This document shows, one piece after another, positions 9,410-19,660 of a stretch of 64,000 nt of DNA. The stretch comes from Calliphora vicina. Its lineage: Eukaryota > Arthropoda > Insecta > Diptera > Calliphoridae. The DNA lies in assembly GCF_958450345.1 (NCBI RefSeq), contig NC_088781.1:113787431-113851430 (forward strand). The letters are read 5' to 3'. The position numbers were made by a program, and so were the translations under genes. Under the pieces are notes generated by a model. That model was not told where the DNA came from. It ran no database searches and was given only the letters and a program-made list of their open reading frames with translations. Numbering within the stretch: the first letter of the stretch is position 1; every line of letters starts with the position of its first letter.

Positions 9410-10310
9410 GGTTGTAGGCCTAGGTGAGGACATACTAAAACCGTTTTCAAAGATTTTGAAACACCCTCAACATTTTGAGTTATTTTAAAAAAAATATTTT
9501 AGGGTAGGTCGTGGTACTTTAGTACCTCTAACTGACACATTTTTAGACCGATTTCAAAATTTTAAAGAATTAAAGTTAGGAAAAGAATTAAGCTTTCATA
9601 AGTTTTTATAAATAGTTTGGCTTTCTTTTTTAATTTTTTTCCTTATTTTTCAAATTCAACAATAGTTTTTTTTAATTTTTGTCTATGAAACCCTATTTTT
9701 TGCACCGTATTTTAAAGACAATTTTATGTAGACAAATACGAGATATTAGTTGTTAACGTCGGTTTATACTTACAAAAGTTATTAAATTTTTTCGAAAAAA
9801 GTTCCACAAAATTTACTTTGTAAATTAAAAATTTTAAAAATTTATTTTTTTGTTTTTTTTTATTCATATGGGCTGTGGGAGAAAATAATGAATTTTCATC
9901 CGATTTGAATAAATAAAACGATGGTTTGTTAAGAATCCTTAATACATTGATAAACATTTTTATAAGCTTCCATATCAAAATAAGCAATGAAAAGCGATTA
10001 AAATCAAAAAAGTTGATAAATTTTGTTTTTCTTTTAGTTATTCTTAACAAAAAAAAAAAAAATACTTATAACCAAAAATGTATCAAAAAATGCACGTCAT
10101 TTGAAAGCGCGATCAGTTTTCTTTGAAAACCCGTTAAAAAACTTAAAGTCGGATAAGAACTGATTGAGTTACAGATCGATAAGTTCACGGACAGAACTGA
10201 AAACGGTTTTTTCAGAATAACTTCTGAATTTGAGGGTGTTTTGGAAATTTCTTGACACAATTTCTAATGTACTCAGTAAGCCCTATAACCTACGCTAGGT
10301 CATTTTCCAA
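9410..10310. repeat. Possible degenerate inverted-repeat element
   Basis: Near 9450-9500 the sequence AAACCGTTTTC and GAAACACCCTCAA ... GAGTTATT appears. The reverse complement of 10195-10250 contains AAACCGTTTTC and AAACACCCTCAAATTC ... AGTTATTC. The two arms point toward each other but are much diverged, with a different order of the short blocks. The intervening AT-rich DNA has only short open frames. Confidence 0.3.
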
Positions 10311-10864
10311 GTAGCACCGTGTAATTAGTCAAAAATATAATAAAAATGATTCTAGAATATTTCTGATGATTTCAATGAGATAATGATGATGCTGAATTAA
10401 AAAGAGAAGGGTCAAACAAACATTTTTGAGTGAAATGGCCAAACAAAATTTCTTTAACTAAGAAGTTGAATAACTCAGTAATTTTTTAACGGATTTTTTT
10501 TTAAAAAAAGTTGAATTTTACTCATTAATAAGCTTTTACTCCTTTATAAAGTTTTATGTAACAACAACTCCAAATTTTTAAATTTCCAAAAAAAAATTTT
10601 GTTGGAGAAATGCACACAGATTTCGGCCATTCTTCCTAAATCCGCTGAGAAACTTAAAATCAGTTGATTGGCTGATAAGTGCATAAAGGTACGACAAAGT
10701 GATTTTTTACATGTAACTAAGAATTTTGGAAATTTGGGAAAAAAATGTCCCTGAAATTTATTGATTTTTTTTGTTTTAAATTTTTAACAGGTTTTATATT
10801 AAAATTCTATATTTAAAAAAAATATAGGGCTAAATGAAATTTCTTACTTACTTTATATGGTTAT
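10311..10864. other. AT-rich DNA, nothing recognised
   Basis: Homopolymer A/T runs, no motif. Confidence 0.4.
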
Positions 10865-11510
10865 TACAGCCGAGGGTCGGTTTGGTGCCAATTGGTGACA
10901 CCAAGTGTGTTAAGGAACTTGTTGGTTTTGGTCACTCCAATGTATATTGGACCGCCTTTTCTGCGTTGTCCATCAGAGGGTTCTCCCTTTTATGCTTTAA
11001 GAGCAGGATCGTCATTATACATTAGTCAAACGTGTCCGAGCCAGCGAATTCGTTGGAATTTACTGCGCTTGACTACATCTATCTCGGCATATATCTTGTA
11101 CTAATCATGGTTCATTCTATCTAAGAATCCATTTCACATAACATTAATTTTATCTTCTATCAAGAACTTGGCAAATTGAAGAGGTCACAATAAAACCACT
11201 TTCCATTTTAAAGGGGTCGGATAAGTTTGCTCCTATCTTGACGGCACTTTGTATTCTGTGTGAGACTTATATCTCGATAGTTGATGCAAAGGGCAGATTC
11301 TACTATCTTGTGCATAGGGCAGAGTAGAGGGAAGTTCCACTCATCCTGCATGAATTCTTGATACTATTTTTCTTAAGAGTTGGTGCATGCTCCTTACCAA
11401 TTCTTTTCCGCCGGTTTTAAAAAGGACAATCCATCGGCGCCAGCGGATTTATTATTCTTTAACCAGGCTATAGCTGTTTGTACCACAATATAGTCGGCAG
11501 CCATCGTCGT
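10865..11510 (-). pseudogene. Internally deleted non-LTR reverse transcriptase
   Basis: From 11510 downward the minus strand reads AIAWLKNNKSAGADGL, then DEWNFPLLCPMHK and a NYRDISL block, which are the N-terminal motifs of an endonuclease-bearing non-LTR reverse transcriptase. Near 11200 it passes directly into NGFLDRMNHD-like text, then VVKRSKFQRIRWLGHV, DGQRRKGGP and LNTLGVTNWHQTDP, which is the extreme C-terminus of the same kind of protein. The catalytic palm (motifs A to D, including the xADD core) is missing between them. The element therefore carries an internal deletion as well as frameshifts and stops, and cannot be active. Confidence 0.75.
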
Positions 11511-13240
11511 TTATTAGCGTTTCAGGTGCGGAATTTTCATTTACCTCAGTGTGACTTTTGCATCCATTACTTGATTTCCATTGGCATCTCTACATGCAGA
11601 TGCTCCACATTTAAATCCTTCAGTTTCCGGGTTTCATTTCTGTCGTATGAAATTCCAAAAATATTTTTAATTGGATTTTTTTCCACATTTTTTTTTTTAA
11701 TATTTATGAAAATATTACAGCTTATTCCTAAAACACGGAATTTCAAATAAAATGTGCAAAATCAAAACCAAAGAATAAAATATACGTAGAAGTGGTACTG
11801 AGAGACAAAAAACCTATGTCTGTTATCTAAAAGAGGTTATTATTTATACTCTAAGTTGCGCCGAGTTGACCGATTTTGCTCAAGTTATCAATATAAGGAC
11901 CACCCTAATGTGTATGTCTATAAAGAGTTTTTTATGCGTTTGATGGTATGTATACCAAACGGAATTGCAACAAGAGTTTTGTTTGAATCGTTGTGTGCAT
12001 TTGTATGTGGTATCAGAGGTTATCAACAAAAAAGCAGAGGAGACATTATTGAAAATAAGTCAGAGTTTGCTACAAACGGCTGGGTGGACATTTACTAACA
12101 CAGTACTCCGAATTATTGTTCAACTCAACTTAAGTTTTGAAAATGTGTCAAAAATTATTCAATTATAGAACAGTGGTTGGCTTTTACTGCAGTGGTGTGT
12201 TATGTTTATGCCGACCACCGATATAATTGAATTTTCAATAATGAGCTCAATAAAGAAATATTTACTACCTAGTTTTCTCAAGTAAACACAGAAATTATTA
12301 TATAGAATATTGTACGGAAATTCCTTAAAAATGTTCGTTTAACAAAATGTCAGTTCATTTGCTATTGACAAAAACCCCATGTTACATATTCTTTCTTCAA
12401 TTTAATATACTCCCTTCATCACCTATGGTACAGGCCATAAAAATAAAGCAACTAAAACCTCTATGGAGAAAATTGTTTAAAGAGGAAACATTGTTATATG
12501 TAGATTGAAATATAAAACAAAATGTATAAAAAAAGGATTGTAAAGGAAACTGTAACTGCTGATTCCAAATATGAAAGTTTTATTATTGGAAAATAGTTAA
12601 CAAAGAATACAAGGTACTTTTTTTATTTTTTGTTACAGTTGGATTCATTAAAAACAGGAAGAATTTTTCATAAAGGTCAAACTTTTGGCAAATAAAGAGA
12701 AAAATGTGTAGGTTTATTTAAATTGAAGGTATATGAGGAAATGTATAGGAATATATTAAAGAAGGCATGAAACTTTATATTAAAGTTTTGCACTTTTTTG
12801 TAAAATATATTTTTCCATATCATGAATTCCACAACACATCACAAAGAAACCTATATCTCAGTCAATGAATGATATTTATCATATAGTCCAAATTAAATAA
12901 TAAGTCTAAACCTTTCATTGAAGATTTATTGCTATTGCTACTTTTATGGAACCACCACCAAAAATACACATGTAGCCAGAAGAAATTTTGAATTAGCATA
13001 TCGAATATGCTTAAAATCAGTTTTAGGTTTGGCGGCAGCAAAAAAAATTATTCTGAAAACTCAACAGCTTCTATTTATGAGAACAATTTAAACACCCACA
13101 GCACCACTAATTTGCCAGGGCTCTATCCTCTCACATTTTGTAGTTGTTTCAAATGGTGTTAACATGATTACGAAATAATACTTGCTTTAACTTTTAATTA
13201 TAACACAAAGTTTTAAACGATAAGTTCTAATATATTTTAA
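11511..13240. other. AT-rich non-coding DNA
   Basis: 1.7 kb without a recognised gene or repeat. Short open frames up to about 90 codons at 11478-11750 and 11856-12098 have no recognisable motif. Confidence 0.4.
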
Positions 13241-13487
13241 CACAGAGAAAACAGATTCGTGATAGCAACCGAATTTGTTGCCAATCGAATGATTCTACCT
13301 TAGTGACCGAATTTTACAGTTGTGGCTATAGAATTTTAAAAGGGGTAACAAAAGTTTGGTTGCTATAATCGAAATTCATCTTTGTCAACTGTCTTTCTGT
13401 TGATAGAATCGAAAAATTCTATGTGTACAACCGAATCATTCGATTGGCAACAAATTCGGTTGCCATCACGAATCTGTATTCTCTGTG
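13241..13487. mobile_element. 247-bp MITE, copy 2
   Basis: Same termini as the copy at 8140: CACAGAGAAAACAGATTCGT on the left and its reverse complement, with one change near the end, on the right. The length is identical, 247 bp. The interior differs more than the arms. The flanks read AA on both sides, so the TA duplication is not preserved or not diagnostic here. Confidence 0.85.
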
Positions 13488-13984
13488 AAGGGTGTGACAA
13501 ACATACATACATTTCGATCTATTACCCCACAAAACATAAATATAAATCGTGTGGTGTGAAATTGACACACACTTAAAGATGGTATTTAAACAAACAAAAT
13601 TTGTTTATAAATATTTAATATTTTGTATTTTAAAACCATATATGGATATTATCTTCTTTTAACTTGAGAAATAAATATGAATATTTTATTTATAATTTTG
13701 GCTGAATAAAAAAAATAGTTTTTAAAGCTCTTTAATTAATTTTAAAAGTTTCTGTTTAATTTTCTTTGCATATAATTTAAGGTTTTTAAATTTTTAAAAG
13801 TTAAAATCCTTGTCAACCTAACTGTGTTATTATGTTAACGAAAGAAGGCCATAAGTAGATACGTAATTAAATTGACTTTTGTTCATAGAAATACATATGT
13901 ACGTAGGAAAAGTGAACTACCATAAAACATAAAGAATTAGTGGAAAATAAAATTTAATACTTTAGCCATATTCAGTGAAATATA
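13488..13984. other. AT-rich spacer, nothing recognised
   Basis: No motif seen. Confidence 0.4.
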
Positions 13985-14880
13985 TGTATACTAGAGTGTT
14001 GGAATTTCGGAACGCATACCCTCTAATTTTTTTATATATATAAAACTATAGTTAAATATGAAATTTTGCGATTTAGTTTTGTGGTGCATTTACAAGGGGA
14101 AAAAATGCAATTTTTTCAGTTTTTGCAAAAATTTTGCCATTAAATAATTACTTTTGCAATTAAATTAAAAAGAATCAGTGTAAGTAATTGTCGTTCTAAT
14201 AAGATATAAAACACAAAAATTGGTTAAAAAATGTTAGTTATTGAATAATCGCCAAGCCATTAACGTGTCTCAGGCCACTAGAATAAGAAATGTTGGAACA
14301 AAATTAACATATTTTGAGAAATATTAAAATAAAAGCTAATTTTTACTTAAAATATATACATATTTACTTGTATATGAGTTTTTGTCTTCGTAGGATACCG
14401 TTAACCTATTCGCAGGTATGACCAAAAAAAATATTTTTTTTAACGGCAGTTTCAAAACTCCAATTTCAAATTTTTATAAATTTTGTTAAACAAATTTCAG
14501 AATTTTTTTATCATCAGTTGGGGATTTATTGTCAACATAATAGGGAATAAAAATGTTGAAAAATTATGTCAATACCTCCTATAGTTTTTCCGTACCTTCG
14601 ATTTAAATTTTGCGATTTTCGAGAAAAACTAATTTTTTGGCCATATTTTGGCGAATGAGCCGAATTTCCTTACTGTTATAATTTTTAAGTAAAAGCTATT
14701 CAGAATATTATAGTTCATGTAATTTTAAATATAGTCTGAAAGTTTTACTTAATCGGAAAACGTCAACCCTTAAATCGAGAAGGTCAAATGTCAAATTTTT
14801 CAATATTTGGAATTTCTCATGGAAAAATAGCGAAATGTTATATATTTTTGGTCCTATTTTGATGAAACTCAAGAAAAGTA
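13985..14880 (+). repeat. Dispersed repeat F, copy 1 (unoccupied)
   Basis: About 0.9 kb that recurs reverse-complemented at 61940-64000, where it is split by a transposon, and in part at 35745-36010. Shared landmarks in order are GTCGTTCTAATAAGATAT, GTGTCTCAGGCCACT, ATGAGTTTTTGTCTTCGTAG, AACCTATTCGCAGGTATGAC, GCGAATGAGC and GTCAACCCTTAAATCG. No transposase motif or clear terminal repeats were found, so the class is unknown. Confidence 0.8.
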
Positions 14881-15029
14881 TAACATGATATATATAATAT
14901 AATAATATAATAATAGCACAAAAATTAAAATTAACCCCAAAGACTAGAAGCTAATCGCTCACGAAAGAGAAAGAATCGATATAAAGTTGTAGGCATTTTA
15001 TTACAATAAAGATGATGGCTACAGAAATA

Positions 15030-15760
15030 ACAAGAAAATACTGATTGGCACAAAGAACAAACTTTGCTTACATTTCATCGTTTTGCAGTTTCCTAAGGAA
15101 TCCCCGGAAATGTGCTGTTCGAACGGTAAAGTTGTTCTGCCACTAATTATTGAGCCGCTTCTTAGTTACATTTCCGGCGCCACTCCGATTTCCAAGCACT
15201 TCCTTACACTCATGCTTTCAAATGACGTACTTCGGGGCAACTAATATCGTAGACAATGTGAGCTTTAAAGTTCAAGGCCAAATGTACCACAGAATTGGAT
15301 CGTTGCTTCCGCTTCCCAATGATGATGCCAAGTTACTTCAAATTTATTTCACTGAAAATGAAGCTATAGAACACCGTTTCTAAATCAATACTGAGGTCAA
15401 ACGCGAAGTTGTTTCGAGTCTTCAAGGAATGTTATACATCAGTCTTATCCGACTATTCAAAACAGCCCTAGATGCCGACCAGATGCCGACTGATGATTAT
15501 ACGCTTGTGATAAAAGCGGAAAAGACACTGTCTGGTGTAAAAACCCTTTTTTCCGACCACTCAATTTCAATAAATTTTATGCGAAAAAATTGATTTGAAT
15601 TGTGTGGGCCTTCGACGCGGCCGATTTTGAGAAAATGTCAGGTTTTTCTTAATTTAGTACATATAATTTTCGGTGCCGATATGCTCTACGAACACTCCTT
15701 ATAATTTTGGCACAAACATTTGTGAAGCCATCCCTCTGTTCGGCGCTTCAATAGACGACG
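15030..15760 (+). pseudogene. Helitron N-domain (Helitron_like_N) coding relic
   Basis: In successive frames: ESPEMCCSNGKVVLP near 15100, EPL ... SGATPISKHFLT near 15150-15210, a QMTYFGATNIVDNVSF block, then VQGQMYHRIGSLLPLPNDD near 15270-15320 and IYFTENEAIEHRF. These match the order MCCxxGKVxLP ... FxIHGxxYHRIGSLLPxxG ... AQIYxxD of the N-terminal domain in Helitron RepHel proteins. The text LFGASIDD at about 15738 continues after the inserted element as FAVVRVGTDF and RRDI at 16698-16732. There are stops and frameshifts throughout. Confidence 0.8.
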
Positions 15761-15761
15761 C

Positions 15762-16689
15762 ACAGTGGCGACCGTAGAACAAGTGAGGTTGCAAAAATCA
15801 AAAACAGATAATTTTCAGATACAATATATCGAAAACTATGTAACTGATCGTCACTATTTTTAATTTTTTTGATAGATATATTTATTAAGAAAAAAATAAA
15901 CAAAAATTCTACTATTTGCTTTGTATTTGTCCAGGTAAATCGATATTTACCAACTATCTATTTTTTCAATATTTCTCAAATTTGAAGGAAAATAAAAAAA
16001 CTATCAATTTCTATATATTTGCCATATTTTCAAAATAAGTTCTTTGATTACTCCTTTACCTAATGCAAAAATTCCCAGCTACCCGTCTTTGCCCCATTTT
16101 TTGCTAGAGGTAAAATTTTGAGAAAAGACATGGTTCCAAACGATATTTACCAACTATACATTTTTTCAATATTTCTCAACTTTGATGGAAAATAAAAAAA
16201 ACTATCAATTTCTATATTTGCCATATTTCCAAAATAAGTTCTTTGATTATTCCTTTACCTAATGCAAATTTCCAGCTGCCAGTTCTTGAACCATATTTTA
16301 CTAGAGGTAGAATTTTGAAAAAAGACATGGTTTCAAAAACAACATATGACCGTGAAAAACCAACCAAAATTTTTTTTTTCAAAAAATATTTTTTTTAATC
16401 TTTTCTGGAATAATTTTAAATCATAAAAGCCTTTAAAATGAAACATAAAAAATTAAAAAAACTTTAAAAAATATTTTATTTTACTTCATACTACATAAAA
16501 TTGATTTTTCCACAAATTTTTACTTTGCTAACCCATAAGTAGGCACCTGAAAGCGTAGAACCATTTTCAAACACTCATTTCATAGAATGATCAATTATCT
16601 ATCATATGCCTTTTAAATTTTTTGATTATCTCATTTTGTTCAAAAGTTATGATTTTTGCAACGAAAAAACTCAAATGGCGCCACCGTGT
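15762..16689. mobile_element. hAT-like non-autonomous element, 928 bp, nested in Helitron
   Basis: It interrupts the Helitron N-domain coding relic. The ends are imperfect inverted repeats (ACAGTGGCGACC against ACACGGTGGCGCC), and GTTGCAAAAATCA recurs inverted just inside both. The flanks GACGACGC (15754-15761) and GACTTCGC (16690-16697) match at 6 of 8 positions, which would be a worn 8-bp hAT duplication. It contains a 200-bp tandem duplication. Confidence 0.6.
15941..16338. repeat. 200-bp tandem duplication
   Basis: CGATATTTACCAACTAT begins at 15941 and again exactly 200 bp later at 16141. Both units continue through CAATTTCTATAT, TTCTTTGATTA, CCTTTACCTAATGCAAA and AAAAGACATGGTT. The two units are about 90% alike by eye. 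Confidence 0.85.
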
Positions 16690-16832
16690 GACTTCGCAGT
16701 TGTTAGGGTTGGTACAGACTTCTAGCGACGAGATATAATGAAGAAACATTGTATATCACCTGGTCTTAAGACGAATTCAAAAATTTGCCTTAAATACATT
16801 CGTTTCTTTTTTTTAAGGGCATAGCATGCAGA

Positions 16833-17890
16833 GCTGATTTTAATTCCTTACGAGTTAACTAAATTTTGAATTAATTCTTTTCACAAAAAAAAAATTTAAT
16901 GAAATTTTAATCAATTCAAACGAATTAGGCAGAAATGAATTTGTAAAAAGGAGTTACAATTCGTTCTCAATTCAAATGTATCTGTAAAATGAATTGCAAT
17001 TCATTTTCAATTCTAATGAATTTGTTAAATTGAATTGCAATTCATTTTCAAGTCGTTTGATTTGATATTAATTTTATTGAAATGAATTGCAATTCAAATG
17101 AATGAAATCAAAAATGAGTTGCAATCAATCAAATTCAAGAGCAGATCGAGGGGGGAGGAAAAACAAAAATGTAGGTTTCTTTTAGCAAATAAACTAAATT
17201 TTCCCATTTGATAGGATTATAACCGATACCTTTTTTTTAAAAAAAAAAACAAACAAACACAAACTGCGAGCGTTTTGCTTGTCTGCAGAAACACCCAGAG
17301 TCTCTGCAGGCATCGAACCCATAAACTTTGTATTCATAGTCCAGCATATTACCGTCTAGTCTATAGGGGCACCCAATTCCTATTCTGCCGCTACCTCAAA
17401 ATTCCAGAATATCATGAGAATTTCAAATCTAAAAATTATTTGTCTTTGGACTATACTAGGTGATATACAAAACGAGAGTAATGCTTGGTGCCATTTACAT
17501 ACAAAATTAGTTGAATAACAAAACGACCTTGATTACTGTAGATTTACTTATAAAATAATTCAAATTTCAATCAATTCAATTTAAATGAGTTGGAAATTAA
17601 TTGATAATTCTTTTTTCTAATTCATTTGAATTAATTCAAAACCAATTCTATTCAAATGAATTGGAAATGAACTGCAATTCCCTTTGACAAATTCATTTGA
17701 ATTGGAAAAGAATTGCAATTCATTTGAATTGGAAACGAATTGCAATTCATTTGACAAATTCATTTGAGTTTGAAATTAATTGCAACTAATTTTTACCAAA
17801 TTCATATGAATTGACTCAAATTTTATTTAATTTATTTTTTTGGGTGAAAATAATTCAAAATTTGATAACTCAGTGCATGAATAATTTGCG
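16833..17890. mobile_element. Large fold-back element with AATTGCAATTCATT subrepeats
   Basis: The arms 16840-17130 and 17550-17880 are inverted copies: GAGTTAACTAAATTTTGAAT on the left corresponds to GAGTTATCAAATTTTGAAT read from the right. Each arm is built of degenerate roughly 35-40-bp units around GAATTGCAATTCATT(T), itself palindromic. The centre (17140-17540) is unrelated and contains a tRNA-like segment. Exact termini are unclear. Confidence 0.6.
17306..17374 (-). repeat. tRNA-like segment, probable SINE head or tRNA relic
   Basis: On the minus strand the segment starts near GGTGCCCCTATAG. It has an A-box-like TAGACTAGACGG and, about 35 nt later, GGTTCGATGCC, one base from the B-box consensus GGTTCGANTCC, followed by TGCAG. 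Spacing suits an RNA polymerase III promoter. The acceptor stem does not pair well and no clean anticodon arm forms, so it is more likely a tRNA-derived SINE or decayed tRNA than a working tRNA gene. Confidence 0.45.
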
Positions 17891-18694
17891 AATTAATTCA
17901 AAAATGACATAGCTAGATCGTCTAAGCATTTTATAAGGATACAGAATATATATACCTTTTTAGGCAACGACCACTCGATATATTATATGCGAAATGGCAA
18001 ACTCAATAAACCCCCATATTTTTGGTAGTGGGTAATAAGTGCCATACAATTTTTTTTAGATTAAATTTTCAACATATTTGTGTTTTTCATTTATTCTATC
18101 ATTTAATTTTTTACAACTGTATTTTTCATTTGAAAAGGATGCCTAGATGTTTATTTAACAAAAAGAGATTTGTAAATATTAAAAAGAAAAATATTTATAA
18201 CAACTCTGTGATGGTTTGGTTAGTTTTAATTTATCATAAATTTTATTTGCGTCACTAAAATATTTGTTCGTATAGGTCTGCTTAAATATTGTTTTTATGG
18301 GGTCTAAATTGTGGTTGTGTGTTGTCAGTTAAACTAAAATATTTTAACATTAAAAATAACTTGGATATTTTTGAGGATTTTTTAAAAAGGTCAAATAAAA
18401 CACATGCTATTTTAACATTGAGTAAAATGAATGTTAAGCAGAATTTAGTTTTGTCTGGGAATGCACATCAGAAATGAAATGTTTATCCATAAATTTTACT
18501 TAGAAGAAGTCGAACAAAATGACTTAATTATTATCTAGTATATGTACATTAGAGTGCTACAAAAAAAGTAAATTGCGAATTTTGGACGACATCCAAAATA
18601 ATAATCTTGGAGATGTATTTACATTACAAGCATTTTACAGATTTCTGGAAAAACTAATTTTTTTGCAATATTTTGGATAATATTCAGAGCTGTT
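17891..18694. other. AT-rich DNA, nothing recognised
   Basis: Short open frames only (18022-18258 and 18289-18477, strongly biased by AT composition). Confidence 0.4.
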
Positions 18695-19660
18695 ATGAAA
18701 GAAGATTTAAAAGACTTAGCCCCTAATAAACTATTTGAGAAATTTTTAGACCAAAAAGTATTAACTATGATTGTCAGCCAGTTATATGCGAGTCAAAATA
18801 ATCGACACAAATTCACTCTTAATGTAGCAGAGCTAAGGGTTTTTTATGGAATATTAATTATTTCAGGTCACCACAAATTACCAAGAGAAAGAATGTATCG
18901 GTCTCTAGATGAAGATATTTGAGTTGAAGTAGTGTCAAAAGCAATGTCCAAAAATTGGCAACAATTAATAAAATTATATTTTATTTTTTTGACAATAGTG
19001 ATGCTGAGAGCACCATCGACAAAACGTATAAAGTAAGAAAGCTTTCAGATCTTCTTATAAAAAAGTTTTTCATGAAGACATTTCTATTGATGAATCCATG
19101 GTGAAGTATTTTAGTCATCATTCGGCAAACCAATTTATTTGAGGAAAACCTATACGCTTTGGGTTGCTGCAAGTTCATGTAGATATTGCTATGCTTATGA
19201 TATATATTGTGTCAAATCGAGTGGTAATTCTAATGAACTATTGGATACCAAAGTTGTAAAAATGCTGCTGATCAAGTTGGACATAAATCCTGTCAGCCAC
19301 AAACTATTTTTTTAATAACCTTTTAACTAATTGTGACCTTCTTCGGGACTTACGCGATTTATTGTATGGTGCCACGTGCAGTATACGTGAAAATCGTACA
19401 ATGAAATGCCTACTTTTTCTAGATAAAATGCCATGGATCAATTAGTATTCCGAAGTAATATAGCTAGATTCTCTCTAAGCCAATTGCCCCAGAAAACTTT
19501 GCACTTCCATCCTCATCAAGCATTGAAGGTTTATGACTAGACGGAATCGATCACGTGCCTGAGCAGATGCGTTGTGTTGTTTGCCATAACAGAAGTCGAT
19601 GGATTTTGGGTCCAAATAGGTTAAACCAATATTTCTTTCAAGAACAAAATTTACTTTAGA
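18695..19660 (+). pseudogene. piggyBac-like transposase (PGBD family), decayed
   Basis: PiggyBac transposases excise and insert precisely at TTAA. From ATG 18695 the frame reads LFEKFLDQKVLTMIV, VAELRVFYGILIISGHHKLP and YRSLDEDI, the conserved start of the DDE_Tnp_1_7 domain, then hits a stop at 18920. Later frames give VSKAMSKNWQQLIKLY, ISIDESMVKYFSHHS with GKPI (first catalytic Asp region), AYDIYCVKSSGNS, INPVSHKLFF and LLRDLRDLLYGATCSIRENRTMKC. Near 19533 it ends with LDGIDHVPEQMRCVVCHNRS, which resembles the start of the C-terminal Cys-rich domain. The block order matches the family, but at least four frame breaks and several stops exclude activity. No TTAA-flanked inverted repeats were located around it. 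Confidence 0.85.

Larger units (their letters stand above)
14950..16835 (+). mobile_element. Helitron relic: N-domain joined to 3' tail, split by a hAT-like insertion
   Basis: The Helitron N-domain runs from about 15030 to 15760, resumes at 16698-16735 after a foreign insertion, then jumps directly to the Helitron tail at 16738-16835 (AAACATTGTATATC, AAATACATTCGTTTC). The whole Rep catalytic and helicase region is absent, so this is an internal deletion derivative. The CTAG 3' terminus is missing, replaced by the fold-back element beginning near 16833. Confidence 0.75.

Noticed and set aside
17306..17374. Functional tRNA gene
   Set aside because: A and B boxes are present, but acceptor and anticodon stems do not pair, and it sits inside a fold-back element.
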